Shown: positions 18,610 to 27,719 of the stretch, piece after piece
How positions within the stretch are numbered: the stretch's first letter is position 1
Layout of the letters: each line of letters starts with the position of its first letter
NCBI RefSeq assembly: GCF_024746835.1
Contig: NZ_CP080531.1
Location: forward strand, 5,352,001-5,416,000
From: Mesorhizobium sp. AR02
GTDB lineage: Bacteria > Pseudomonadota > Alphaproteobacteria > Rhizobiales > Rhizobiaceae
Length of the DNA: 64,000 nucleotides
Direction of reading: 5' to 3'
Notes under the pieces: model-generated
What the model was told of the DNA's origin: nothing
Database searches by the model: none
The model's input: only the letters and a program-made list of their open reading frames with translations
Made by a program: the position numbers and the translations under genes

Positions 18610-19607
18610 CCGACACTGAAAGCCCGGCAAAGGCAGCAATGGCAAAGGGCGCCGCGAACCAGCCGGGCGGTCGCTCGGCGTTGCGGCATCTGCTGCAGGG
18701 TGAGCGTCCCTACATGCTCTATGTCGCCTTCGCCATCATGCTGATCGTCTTCAGCCTGGCGTCGCCCTGGTTCCTGTCGATCGACAATTTTCTCAACATC
18801 GGCCGCCAGACGACGCTGGTCTCGATCATTGCGGTGGGCATGACGTTCGTCATCATCTCCAGGCAGATCGACCTGTCGGTCGCCTCGACGCTGGCGCTTT
18901 CGGGGATGAGCGCGTCGCTGGCCATGGCGTTCGTCGCCAACAACTGGGTCGTCGGCGCGGTGGCGGGGCTGGGCACAGGCGCGCTGATCGGGCTGATCAA
19001 CGGTGTCTTGACCACCCGCCTCGAAATCCCGTCCTTCCTGGTGACATTGGGCACGTTGAGCGGCGCGCGCGGGCTGGCGCTGATGGTCACCAACACCAAG
19101 CCGGTCATCATCATCAACGAATATTATTTCGCGATTTTCGGTGAGGGCTCGGTGCTCGGCATCCCGGCGCCGATCCTGTGGACGCTCGGCGTCACCATCG
19201 CCGGTATCTTGCTGCTGCATTACAGCGTCTATGGGCGGCGGGTCTATGCGGCCGGCGGCAATCCGACGGCGGCGCTCTATTCCGGGGTCCATATCAAGCA
19301 GGTCACGACGCTCGCCTTCGTCTTGACCGGGACGCTCGCCGGGCTGGCATCGCTGATCCTGTCGGCGCGTTCGCATGCGGCGCGGCCCGACGTGGTGCAA
19401 GGCATGGAGCTCGACGTCATCGCCTCGGTCATCCTCGGCGGCTGCAGCCTGTTCGGCGGCCGCGGCTTCGTGCTCGGCACGCTGCTCGGCAGCCTGATCA
19501 TCGGCACGCTCAACAACGGACTGGTGCTGCTCGGCGTCAGCTCGTCGCTGCAACTCGTCATCAAGGGAGCAATCATCGTCGCCGCGGTCGCGTTCACGAG
19601 GAGGTAA
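18606..19607 (+). CDS. Sugar ABC transporter, permease (ribose/CUT2 type)
   Basis: A 333-residue RbsC-type permease starting at ATG 18606. A ~30-residue cytoplasmic leader is followed by about eight to ten membrane helices. Family motifs are visible: FVIISRQIDLSVASTLALSG, YAAGGNPTAALYSGV and VIASVILGGCSLFGGRGFVLG. It is translationally coupled to the ATPase gene. This is the only permease of the set, so it probably acts as a homodimer. Confidence 0.92.
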   Translation: MTDTESPAKAAMAKGAANQPGGRSALRHLLQGERPYMLYVAFAIMLIVFSLASPWFLSIDNFLNIGRQTTLVSIIAVGMTFVIISRQIDLSVASTLALSGMSASLAMAFVANNWVVGAVAGLGTGALIGLINGVLTTRLEIPSFLVTLGTLSGARGLALMVTNTKPVIIINEYYFAIFGEGSVLGIPAPILWTLGVTIAGILLLHYSVYGRRVYAAGGNPTAALYSGVHIKQVTTLAFVLTGTLAGLASLILSARSHAARPDVVQGMELDVIASVILGGCSLFGGRGFVLGTLLGSLIIGTLNNGLVLLGVSSSLQLVIKGAIIVAAVAFTRR

Positions 19608-19684
19608 GGCGCGCACGCGGAAATCAGCAGAAAACCGCCGGCTCCAAACGGCAAAACAAACGATAGAGATCAACGGAGGAAGTC

Positions 19685-20839
19685 ATGAAATTGGTAGGAA
19701 TTCACTCGCTTTTCTGCATATTGAGCCTCGCCGCCAGCGCCTTCGCGCTGTCGACATCCCTGAGTTTCGCGCAGACGCCGGACACCTGCGTTACCGGCGT
19801 CGACATGGCGACGCTCGGCCCCAAGGGCATTGTCGGGCAAGGCCCGCATGGCGAAAAGGCAGCCTCGCCTGACGAACTGAAATTGACCGACGACGAGGCC
19901 GCCAAGGTCAAGGCCGGCAAGTTCAAGGTCGGCATTTCCATGCAGACGGTGAACCTCGACTGGTCGCAGCTGCAGGTGCAAGGCATCAGCGAAACGCTGG
20001 CCAAATATGGTGTCACCGTCACCGGCGTCGCCTCGGCTGAATATCAGGTCGACAAGCAGATCGCCGATATCGAGAACACCATCCAGCAGCATCCCGACGG
20101 CATCATCTCCATCCCCGTCGATTTCACCGCGACGGCGCCGACCTACAAGAAGGTGGGCGAAGCCGGCATCAAGCTGGTGTTCATGGACAGCATTCCGGTT
20201 GGCCTCTCATCGCCAAAGGATTTTGCCTCGATGATCTCGGCCGACAGCCAGGGCAATGGCCAGATCGCGGCGACGATCCTGGCGTCCTGCATGCCCAAGG
20301 GCGGCACGATCGGCCTGGTCAATTTCGGCGTCGACTATTTCAGCACCAATGAGCGCACCAAGGGCGTCGGCGAGTGGATGAGGAAGAACCGGCCCGACAT
20401 CGTCATGAAGCAGGTCGACTTCACCGATCCCTCGAAAGTGTCGCAGATCGCCGGCGACTTCCTCACTGGCAACCCCGATGTGAAGGGCCTGTACGCGGTG
20501 TGGGACCAGCCGGCGCTCGACACGCTATCCTCGATGCGGGCGCAAGGCATCGACATTCCGATCACCACGGTCGATCTCGGCCTGCAGTCGGCGATCGAGA
20601 TCGCCAAGGGCGGCCCACTCAAGGCAACCGGCTCGCAGCGCCCCTATGACCAGGGCGTCGCCGAGGCGCTGGCCATGATGAAGGCGCTGATCGGGCAACC
20701 CACGCCCGCCTGGGTCGGCGTGCAGTCGCTGCCGGTGGTGCAGTCCAACGTTCTGGAATCCTTCAAGACCGTCTTCCACAAGGATCCGCCGGCCGAACTG
20801 GTCGACGCCTGCAACAGCGCCAAGCCGAAGTGCAATTGA
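19685..20839 (+). CDS. Sugar ABC transporter, periplasmic binding protein
   Basis: A 384-residue type I periplasmic binding protein. The signal peptide runs to about residue 30 (LSTSLSFAQ/TPD). The mature part begins with a 50-residue insert rich in charged residues (PDELKLTDDEAAKVKAGKFKV), followed by the ribose-binding-like core (VGISMQTVNLDWSQLQVQGI, VDKQIADIENTIQQHPDGIISIPVD, LYAVWDQPALDTLSSM). Paired C-terminal cysteines (DACNSAKPKCN) could form a disulfide. It is third in the ATPase-permease-binding protein operon, 77 bp after the permease with AGGAAG before the ATG. The ligand is unknown; most binding proteins of this class bind sugars or polyols. Confidence 0.9.
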   Translation: MKLVGIHSLFCILSLAASAFALSTSLSFAQTPDTCVTGVDMATLGPKGIVGQGPHGEKAASPDELKLTDDEAAKVKAGKFKVGISMQTVNLDWSQLQVQGISETLAKYGVTVTGVASAEYQVDKQIADIENTIQQHPDGIISIPVDFTATAPTYKKVGEAGIKLVFMDSIPVGLSSPKDFASMISADSQGNGQIAATILASCMPKGGTIGLVNFGVDYFSTNERTKGVGEWMRKNRPDIVMKQVDFTDPSKVSQIAGDFLTGNPDVKGLYAVWDQPALDTLSSMRAQGIDIPITTVDLGLQSAIEIAKGGPLKATGSQRPYDQGVAEALAMMKALIGQPTPAWVGVQSLPVVQSNVLESFKTVFHKDPPAELVDACNSAKPKCN

Positions 20840-20853
20840 GGTAAGGAGACAGT

Positions 20854-20881
20854 CATGGGCACGGGGGACCCTGTGCCCATG
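20854..20881. terminator. Stem-loop after the transporter operon
   Basis: Nine-base perfect arms CATGGGCAC and GTGCCCATG enclose a 10-base loop just after the binding-protein stop. There is no T-run, so it may be an mRNA-stabilising hairpin or an attenuator rather than an intrinsic terminator. A GGAGAC-like ribosome site and an ATG sit in the left arm, but the frame it opens (20855-21058) has no coding character. Confidence 0.45.
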
Positions 20882-20930
20882 GTTGGTCATGCCTCTGAAC
20901 AATCGTGCCAACCCAGGACTGGCGAAGCGA

Positions 20931-21203
20931 CTACGCCTTCGCTTCGACCAGGATCACCAGCGATTCCGGCACCACGCCATCATGCGCCATCGCGTCGGCG
21001 GCCGCCTTGCTCTGCATCAGCGCGGCCATCTTGTCCATGTCCGGAACGTCCATCATGACGGCCACCCGTTTTGGGTTCTGCGGATCGACGAAGGTGCGGA
21101 TGTTGGTGATCCCCAGCGAGCCGAAAAGCTCCTTGCGCTTGGGTGAACCGAGCCAGTGCTTGCTGTCTTTCGTGATGTTGTGATGGCCAATGATTGTTGG
21201 CAT
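20931..21203 (-). CDS. Small conserved-looking protein of unknown function
   Basis: A 90-residue protein starting at ATG 21203, six bases after GGGGAG. The sequence (MPTIIGHHNITKDSKHWLGS, then NPKRVAVMMDVPDMDKMAALMQS and ending in VPESLVILVEAKA) alternates short strands and helices in a way that suggests a dimeric alpha-beta barrel, as in small monooxygenase-like or stress-related proteins. This fold guess is weak. No signal peptide or membrane segment is present. It converges on the sugar transporter operon. Confidence 0.6.
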   Translation of the reverse strand: MPTIIGHHNITKDSKHWLGSPKRKELFGSLGITNIRTFVDPQNPKRVAVMMDVPDMDKMAALMQSKAAADAMAHDGVVPESLVILVEAKA

Positions 21204-21572
21204 GGCATCCTCCCCAGGGGGGACGCCGGCGGCCGAAAATCGCCCGTCTGTTTGCTGCGATCCACCTGTAGGGGCCAGTGAGCGCCGTTTCCGCCGGACT
21301 GTCAATTAGCTGTTGCTGATGGATCGTCGGTGCATTGGGCTGCGGTGAAGGCCGTGCCGCCGTCACCGTCCCAGCGAAACCACTGAAATCGCGCAAAAGC
21401 CCGATCCTCAGTGCCTGTGATCCGCCGGCCGCGGATATTCCGACCCATCCACCAGGGCACCACAAGGCTCGCACAAGCGCCGCGGGCCAGAGTAGAGCCG
21501 CACATCGTGCTGAGGTAGCGGCGTGGAGGCTGAACCGGCCGTAACCACCGCGTGACATAAGGGCTTGAGGGC

Positions 21573-23282
21573 TTGAATAGCGCGGCAGTTCAAATCGATA
21601 CGTTTGAAGATCCCAACCTCATCATGGGCAAAGCGCCCATCGTTCGAGCCGTCTTCGAGGGGCGGGATATTTCCCCCTTGTGGGATGCGCTCTTCGGGCG
21701 CGTTAGCGCCGATGTCACCGATGCCGCGGCGTTTCTGGATGTGTCGATCCTGCTTCATGCGATCGGCGAGGAAGACAAGGCGGTGCTCAGCCAGAAGGCC
21801 GCACTCGAGATCGGTCGCAAATACCGGATCCGCAACGGACGCGGCACAGGACCGAACGTCCTTGTTTTCGTGACCGCCGGCGACTTCATGGCCAACACGC
21901 CGATCGAATTCCTGCTCGAGGCATCCGACGCCAACATTCTGCTCCATTATGTCGACGCCGACACTGCGGACCTCGGGGATGTTCCCGAGCATGATGTAGC
22001 CTTTGTGGCTGTTGGCGAGTCCGCGGCAAATCTCGCCGTGCTGGAGAACCTGGACAGGCTGCTTCGCGATTGGGCAGGCCCGATCATGAACAACGCGCCG
22101 CGTCGCATCATGGCCCTGTCCAGGGACGGCGTCGCGGAAGCCCTCAAGGACGAGCCTTCCATACTAGCCCCGGCCGCTGCCCGCGTTTCGCGAGGCGTGG
22201 TCGAGCAACTGGCTTCCGGCGAGATTGAAGTTGCGTCAATCCTTGAGGCCAACACCTATCCTGTGATCGTCCGTCCGGTCGGCACGCATGCCGGCAAGGG
22301 AATGGAGAAGATCTCGACACGATCGGAGCTATCGGCCTATCTGGAGGCTCAAGCCGAAGGCGAATTCTTTGTCACGCCGTTCATCGACTACAGCGGGACA
22401 GACGCCAAATTCCGCAAGCAACGCGTCGCGTTCATCAACGGGCGACCCTATGCCAGCCATCTCGCTGTATCCGAACATTGGATGGTTCATTACCTGAACG
22501 CCGGCATGACCCAGCACGAAGACAGGCGTGCCGAAGAAGCCTTGTGGATGGCCAACTTCGACAATGACTTCGCGGTGCGTCACGCGCGTTCATTCGACGC
22601 CCTTCATCGACGTCTGGGCCTGGACTACTTCGCCATCGATTGCGCCGAACTCTCCGATGGCCGCCTGCTGGTGTTCGAGGCGGATGTCGCGATGATCGTT
22701 CATTCCATGGATTGGGAGAGCATCTTTCCCTACAAGAAGAGCGCCATGCGCAAACTTTTTGCGGCGTTCGAAAACGCGCTGGCAAGGCGCGTGGCACGGA
22801 TGATGCCAACGCCGGCGATCACATGCGCCCATACGGGTAAACCTGTCGTCTACCAGCGGACCGAGGACGACTGCCTGGTTTGTGTCCTGGCGATGTTCAC
22901 GGGCCGAACCTACGAGGACATCGAGGCCATCGCACGCAGCTGCGATCCGGCATATCCGCTCGGCGGTCCGATGAGCCATTCCATCATGCGCGGCGTTGCC
23001 AACAAATGCGGTTTCGCTCTCCTGAGCAGCATTTACATGCTGTGGGCCAGGCCCGCGATCATCGGCCTGGTTTCGCCGACCATTCCCAACACCGGCCACG
23101 CGGTTCTTTGGGATGGCGAGAAAATCATCGATCCGGGTTCCAGCGAACGTGTCGATCGCCCCTATGTCGACAGATGCGGGCTGGAATTCACACAGCGGGC
23201 AAGCGACCTGCAGCCGCTGATCAGCCATGACATCGAGATCTCCTACCTGGCCGGTGCCGTGGCGGCCAATGAACCGCTTTGA
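21573..23282 (+). CDS. ATP-grasp enzyme fused to a C39-like cysteine peptidase domain
   Basis: A 569-residue protein from TTG 21573 (ATG 21624, residue 18, is an alternative). Residues 30-90 are helical and TPR-like. Residues 95-405 look like an ATP-grasp domain: VLVFVTAGDFMANTPIEFLL, the nucleotide lysine region YPVIVRPVGTHAGKGMEKI (229-247) and the metal region LGLDYFAIDCAE with LLVFEADVAMIV (348-376). Residues 415-569 form a separate papain-like, C39-like domain with a complete candidate set: Q428, C434 (EDDCLVC), H509 (NTGHAVLWDG) and D520 (IIDPGS). ATP-grasp enzymes join a carboxylate to an amine or thiol; a C39-like partner could cleave or transfer the product. The next two genes encode PLP enzymes, close enough to be one operon. 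The pathway is unknown to me. Confidence 0.75.
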   Translation: MNSAAVQIDTFEDPNLIMGKAPIVRAVFEGRDISPLWDALFGRVSADVTDAAAFLDVSILLHAIGEEDKAVLSQKAALEIGRKYRIRNGRGTGPNVLVFVTAGDFMANTPIEFLLEASDANILLHYVDADTADLGDVPEHDVAFVAVGESAANLAVLENLDRLLRDWAGPIMNNAPRRIMALSRDGVAEALKDEPSILAPAAARVSRGVVEQLASGEIEVASILEANTYPVIVRPVGTHAGKGMEKISTRSELSAYLEAQAEGEFFVTPFIDYSGTDAKFRKQRVAFINGRPYASHLAVSEHWMVHYLNAGMTQHEDRRAEEALWMANFDNDFAVRHARSFDALHRRLGLDYFAIDCAELSDGRLLVFEADVAMIVHSMDWESIFPYKKSAMRKLFAAFENALARRVARMMPTPAITCAHTGKPVVYQRTEDDCLVCVLAMFTGRTYEDIEAIARSCDPAYPLGGPMSHSIMRGVANKCGFALLSSIYMLWARPAIIGLVSPTIPNTGHAVLWDGEKIIDPGSSERVDRPYVDRCGLEFTQRASDLQPLISHDIEISYLAGAVAANEPL

Positions 23283-23319
23283 CCACCTCGCCAGCGCCGC
23301 CCTGACCACGGAGACCATC

Positions 23320-24861
23320 ATGCCTGCAATTCAGCGCGGGATCCTGCAGATGCCGAATCCGGTCGCGGAAACGAGCGGCGACGATCAGCCTTCCCATTCG
23401 CCGGCCTCCGTTTCATTCCTGCTCGGGACAGGTGGCGACAGACGCATCTGGCCGGACGCGATCACCCGGCGCAACCGGTATGGAACGCGCTTGACCCCGG
23501 TGGACGATGAGATCTCGTTCTCGTCGACGACGGCGAGCAACATTTCTCGGGAGGGTTTCCTGGCCGCCGGGGTCGAGCTTGGACGTCTTATCGACATGGC
23601 ATCGCCTTCCCCGGTCGCATCCGATCACTGGTTCGCCGACATCCGGGAGCGGATTGCCTGCAGCCTTGGCTGCGCGGGCGCACACGTCATCCTGGCCGCT
23701 TCCGGCACGGATGCGGAGCTTCTTGCCCTCTGCATGATCGCCGGCCTCTCGAGGCGCCCGTTGACCAATGTGCTTGTGGCCCCGGACGAAACGGGAAATG
23801 GCGTGCCACGGGCGGCGGCGGGGCGTCATTACTCGGATCTGACAGCACTTGGCGGCGCTGTCGAGGCCGGATCACCTCTTGAAGGCCTGGCGGCGGACCG
23901 CATCGAGGTGCGCACCATTGCCATCCGCAATGAGACGGGCGAGCCTCGACATCAGCACGAAATCGATGCCGACGTCATCGCGGCCGTCGAGATGGACCTT
24001 CGGCGAGATCGGGATGTCCTTGTTCACGTGCTCGACACCTCGAAAACAGGTTTGCCGGCTGTCACACGAGAGGCAGCGCGCCACGTTGCCGCCCTTGCCC
24101 CCGGACGGGTGCGGGTTGTCGTCGATGCCTGTCAATTCCGCGGCTCGATTTCCCAGCTGAAGCAGGATCTTGCCGATGGCTTCGTGGTGGCCTTGACCGG
24201 GTCCAAATTCATCGCCGGGCCACCTTTTTCCGGCGCCCTTCTCATCCCTTCGGCCCTGGCGGACGATTTCTCGGCAAGGGCCGATATTCCGGCGGGCCTG
24301 GCGGACTATAGCGCGGCCCAGGATTGGCCGGCGGCGCTTCGCCAACGGATGGGCTTCGCGTTCAAGTCGGACCTGAATCTGGGCCTGGGTTTGCGCTGGG
24401 CGGCGGCCTTGGCCAATCTCGAGGGCTATGCCGGGATCGATGCGCCGCGGCATAGCCTCGTCAAGGAACAGTTTGTCCGCCTGGCGCGGTCTCGAATTGA
24501 CGCCGTGACAGGCATCTCTCTTCATCAGGATGATGACGGCGACCATCTCGGCTCGCGTGCAATGGTTCCATTGACGGTCACGAACGGCGCCGGTTCTTTC
24601 GCTTCGTTCGAGGAATGCCAGAACATCCAGGTGCTGATGCGCGGTCCCGGCGGCGGGCCGATCTGCCATGTCGGGCAAGCCGTGCGCCTGGGCTCGCGCA
24701 CGGTTCTGCGCGTTGCCGCTTCCGCGGCCGAAGTGGTCGACGTCTCGGCGAGAATGGCAACCGGCCAGTCGCTGCATCAGGCGTTCAGGCCGATAGAAGC
24801 CGGGCTCGACATTTTCTTCCACAAATTGTCGGCGGTCCTTCATCAGTTCCGAGGTGCCTGA
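23320..24861 (+). CDS. PLP-dependent fold-type-I enzyme (aminotransferase class V-like)
   Basis: A 513-residue protein from ATG 23320, six bases after GGAG. It reads as an aspartate-aminotransferase-fold PLP enzyme: phosphate-loop region LAASGTDAELLAL (126-138), D269 in VRVVVDACQFRGS (ring-nitrogen aspartate) and the likely Schiff-base lysine K296 in ALTGSKFIAGPPFSG. The layout resembles cysteine desulfurase/aminotransferase V proteins, but the N-terminal ~60 residues and the C-terminal ~90 are not typical. It lies 37 bp after the ATP-grasp gene and its stop overlaps the decarboxylase start (TGATG). Likely action is on an amino acid or aminoacyl intermediate; no specific reaction can be assigned. 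Confidence 0.7.
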   Translation: MPAIQRGILQMPNPVAETSGDDQPSHSPASVSFLLGTGGDRRIWPDAITRRNRYGTRLTPVDDEISFSSTTASNISREGFLAAGVELGRLIDMASPSPVASDHWFADIRERIACSLGCAGAHVILAASGTDAELLALCMIAGLSRRPLTNVLVAPDETGNGVPRAAAGRHYSDLTALGGAVEAGSPLEGLAADRIEVRTIAIRNETGEPRHQHEIDADVIAAVEMDLRRDRDVLVHVLDTSKTGLPAVTREAARHVAALAPGRVRVVVDACQFRGSISQLKQDLADGFVVALTGSKFIAGPPFSGALLIPSALADDFSARADIPAGLADYSAAQDWPAALRQRMGFAFKSDLNLGLGLRWAAALANLEGYAGIDAPRHSLVKEQFVRLARSRIDAVTGISLHQDDDGDHLGSRAMVPLTVTNGAGSFASFEECQNIQVLMRGPGGGPICHVGQAVRLGSRTVLRVAASAAEVVDVSARMATGQSLHQAFRPIEAGLDIFFHKLSAVLHQFRGA

Positions 24862-26348
24862 TGGCGCCGGACGTCAAGCAGGGGCGCGCGGCGGCGAGCG
24901 ATGCGGCCGACACGTCCGCCAGTCTCGATCCGGTGAACTGGGATCAGTTTCGCGAGATCGCCCACGGCCTGCTGGACGACATGATCGCCCACATCGAGAC
25001 GATCAGGCAGAGGCCGGTATGGCAGCGACCGACCGATGAAGCGCGTGAACGGTTTACCCGGCCGTTGCCGAACGAACCGCGTGACCTCGACGATGTCCTG
25101 GATGATGTGCGCACGCACATCATGCCTTTCGCAACCGGCAATTTGCATCCGTCGTTCATGGGGTGGGTTCATGGTGCGGGCACGCCGATCGGAATGGTGG
25201 CGGAAATCGTTGCCGGCGGCCTGAACATGAACTGTGGCGGCCGCGACCACGCCGGCCTGGCGGTCGAACAGCAAATCGTCCGCTGGATGAGCGAGGCGCT
25301 CGGCTACCCCGATGGCGCGAGCGGTCTGTTCCTCACCGGCTCTTCAATGGCAAACTTCGCCGCGCTGACGATCGCCAAGACCGAGGCGCTGGGCCAGTCC
25401 GTCCGCGAGACCGGCCTCAGGAACTGCGACCGCGAGCTTGTCGCCTATACTTCCGCCGAGGCCCATTCCTGCATCGCGCAGGCCATGCAGCTGTCCGGTA
25501 TCGGATCGGCAAATCTCAGGACCATCGCGGTCGACGATGCCGGGAGGATGCTGCCTGACACATTGCGTGCGGCCATCGAACAGGACCGCGCCGAGGGATT
25601 TTTGCCGTTCCTGGTCGTGGGCACGGCGGGCACGGTAAACACCGGGGCAATCGACCCGCTTGCGGAAATCGCTGAAATCGCATCTAGGGAAAGTCTCTGG
25701 TTTCATGTCGATGGCGCGATCGGAGCCCTCGCGGTGTTGTCCGGCTCCTTGCGTGAATTGTTCAAAGGCATTGAACGGTCGGCGTCGGTGGCGCTCGATT
25801 TTCACAAATGGGGCCAGGTTCCCTACGATGCCGGGTTCCTGCTGGTGCGGGATGGCGATGCCCACAAGCGCGCATTCGCGCAGCCGGCCGCCTATCTGCA
25901 GCGAGCGGATCGCGGACTTGCCGCCGGCGAAACCTGGCCTTGCGATCTCGGCCCGGACCTGTCGCGCGGCTTCCGCGCCTTGAAGACATGGATGACGATC
26001 GAGGCGCTCGGAACGGATCGCATCGGCGGCTCGATCGCCCATACATGCATGCTGGCCCGTCATCTCGCCGAACGACTGGAACGCCATCCGGAATTTCAGC
26101 TGAAAGCGCCTGTCGCCCTCAACATCGTCTGTTTCGGCATTCGGGGGGCGAACTCGGAATTTGTGCGGACCCTGGTGTCGGACCTCCAGGAATCCGGTTT
26201 GGCGGCGCCCTCCTGGACGACCCTCAACGGAGAGCTGGTCGTTCGCTGTGCTATCGTCAACCATCGCACGACAGTGGCCGACATCGACAGCTTCGTGGGC
26301 ACTCTCGACCGGTATCTGGACGACAGGGCGGCAGAGGGAAACGCCTAA
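24861..26348 (+). CDS. Group II PLP-dependent decarboxylase
   Basis: A 495-residue protein starting at ATG 24861. It matches the aromatic-L-amino-acid/glutamate decarboxylase superfamily: HPSFMGWVHGAGTPIGMVAE (96-115), LTGSSMANFAAL (159-170), the ring-stacking histidine H202 (SAEAHSC), D284 (FHVDGAIGA) and PLP lysine K316 in DFHKWGQVPYDAG. The family releases CO2 from aromatic amino acids, glutamate, aspartate or diaminobutyrate; some members make aldehydes. The substrate is not readable here. Its TAA overlaps the stop of the convergent dehydrogenase gene. Confidence 0.88.
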   Translation: MAPDVKQGRAAASDAADTSASLDPVNWDQFREIAHGLLDDMIAHIETIRQRPVWQRPTDEARERFTRPLPNEPRDLDDVLDDVRTHIMPFATGNLHPSFMGWVHGAGTPIGMVAEIVAGGLNMNCGGRDHAGLAVEQQIVRWMSEALGYPDGASGLFLTGSSMANFAALTIAKTEALGQSVRETGLRNCDRELVAYTSAEAHSCIAQAMQLSGIGSANLRTIAVDDAGRMLPDTLRAAIEQDRAEGFLPFLVVGTAGTVNTGAIDPLAEIAEIASRESLWFHVDGAIGALAVLSGSLRELFKGIERSASVALDFHKWGQVPYDAGFLLVRDGDAHKRAFAQPAAYLQRADRGLAAGETWPCDLGPDLSRGFRALKTWMTIEALGTDRIGGSIAHTCMLARHLAERLERHPEFQLKAPVALNIVCFGIRGANSEFVRTLVSDLQESGLAAPSWTTLNGELVVRCAIVNHRTTVADIDSFVGTLDRYLDDRAAEGNA

Positions 26349-27349
26349 AGCTCCAGGCAAACCTTGCCGAAATGCTTCCGGGCTGCGTAGTGCGTGAAGG
26401 CGGCGGCTATGTCGCGAAGCGGGAAGCGTCGGTCGATAACGGGTTTCAGGCCGATAACCTCGATCGCGCGGATCATGTCCTCCTGATCCGCCCGGCTGCC
26501 GATCGAAATGCCGCTGATGCGGATCTGGTTCGAAAACACAGCCGGTATGGACACTTCCGCCGCAAAGCCTGTCAGCACGCCGACCAGGGCGATGTGGCCG
26601 CCTGTCCGGCAGGCGGCTATGGATTGCGCCAGCGTGGCGGGGCCGCCGACCTCGATCACGTGATCGACGCCGCGTCCGTCCGTCAACTCCCTGACCTTGC
26701 GGCCCCACTCCGGCACGGCCTTGTAGTTGATGACGGCGTCGGCGCCGAGGCTTTTGAGCCTTTCCAGCTTTTCCTCGTCGGACGAGGTGGCGATGACCCG
26801 GGCGCCGGCGGCCTTGGCGAATTGCAGCGCGAACAGCGACACACTGCCGGTGCCGAGGACCAGCACCGTGTCGCCGGGCTTCACCTTGCCGCACACAACC
26901 AGACCTCGCCAGGCGGTGACACCGGTGCAGGTCAGCGTTGCGGCTTCCACATGGGTGTAGCCCCGAGGGGCCTTGGTGAAGGCATGCGCCGGCATGCACA
27001 CATACTCGCTGGCCACGCCATCGAAACTTTCCCCCGGGATGTCGCGCCTGGTGGCGGGCGTCATGTCGCCGTCCAGCCACCAGGGATAGAAGGTGCTGAC
27101 GACGCTGTCGCCGGGCTTGAGCGCATCGACACCGCTGCCGACGGCAATCACTTCGCCCGCGCCGTCGGACAGCGGCACGCGGCCATCGGCGAGCGGTGTC
27201 TTGCCCTGCACCGCGAAATCGTCGCGCATGTTCAACGAGCAGGCACGGATCCTGACCATCACGTGGTCAGGCCCTGGCTGGGGTGGATCTTCCTCGACCA
27301 GGTCGAGTCTGTCCAAGCCACCCGGCGCTCTCAGCCTGACGAGCTTCAT
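26345..27349 (-). CDS. Zinc-free MDR alcohol dehydrogenase/quinone reductase-like oxidoreductase
   Basis: A 334-residue medium-chain dehydrogenase starting at ATG 27349 (MKLVRLRAPGGLDRLDLVEE), after GGAG. The N-terminal GroES-like domain (SLNMRDDFAVQG, SDGAGEVIAVGSGV) lacks the cysteine that binds catalytic zinc, and the Rossmann motif is VLVLGTGSVSLFALQFAKAAGA (169-190 region), so it belongs to the zinc-independent quinone-oxidoreductase-like branch. It uses NAD(P)H on an unknown carbonyl or enone. It converges on the PLP cluster; a functional link is possible but not shown. Confidence 0.85.
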   Translation of the reverse strand: MKLVRLRAPGGLDRLDLVEEDPPQPGPDHVMVRIRACSLNMRDDFAVQGKTPLADGRVPLSDGAGEVIAVGSGVDALKPGDSVVSTFYPWWLDGDMTPATRRDIPGESFDGVASEYVCMPAHAFTKAPRGYTHVEAATLTCTGVTAWRGLVVCGKVKPGDTVLVLGTGSVSLFALQFAKAAGARVIATSSDEEKLERLKSLGADAVINYKAVPEWGRKVRELTDGRGVDHVIEVGGPATLAQSIAACRTGGHIALVGVLTGFAAEVSIPAVFSNQIRISGISIGSRADQEDMIRAIEVIGLKPVIDRRFPLRDIAAAFTHYAARKHFGKVCLEL

Positions 27350-27402
27350 TGTCTGTCTCCGACGTGTGGGATGTTTCGATACGGGCCGGCGGCGGGCTGG
27401 CT

Positions 27403-27690
27403 CTATCGGATCTGGCGGCCGGAAATCACCCGCAGCCAGGGTGCCAGGTGGAAGGCGCTCATCAAGAGATACATGGCCGGCATCCCGGTCAAAGACGGGC
27501 CGGTTAAAGACGGGCCGGTCAGCGGCGAGGCGCCCATGCACAGCATGGCCGCTTCGCCGCCCTGCATGCAGGAGAGCAGGGCCATCAGGGCGAAGGTGGG
27601 TGCCGCGGCGAGGCAGAGCCAGTCGGCAATGCCAAGGGTGGTGGTGTCTTCGGGAGTCGCGCGGCCGATGTCAGAATGGATATCGCTCAT
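27403..27690 (-). CDS. Small membrane protein with a 15-bp tandem duplication
   Basis: A 95-residue protein starting at ATG 27690 (MSDIHSDIGRATPEDTTTLG) after AAGGGA. It has two predicted membrane helices (IADWLCLAAAPTFALMALL and the segment around GMPAMYLLMSAFHLAPWL). Between them the repeat LTGPS-LTGPS-LTGMP reflects a tandem 15-bp unit (27487-27516). It is short and of unknown function; position suggests co-expression with the DUF899 gene upstream, though a palindromic repeat separates them. Confidence 0.65.
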   Translation of the reverse strand: MSDIHSDIGRATPEDTTTLGIADWLCLAAAPTFALMALLSCMQGGEAAMLCMGASPLTGPSLTGPSLTGMPAMYLLMSAFHLAPWLRVISGRQIR

Positions 27691-27719
27691 GATCTTAATC
27701 CCTTGATGGTTGCGGCCCG

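Noticed and set aside
20855..21058. A 67-codon frame after the sugar transporter operon with a ribosome-like site
   Set aside because: Its start is inside a perfect hairpin and the rest is antisense to the small protein at 20931-21203.
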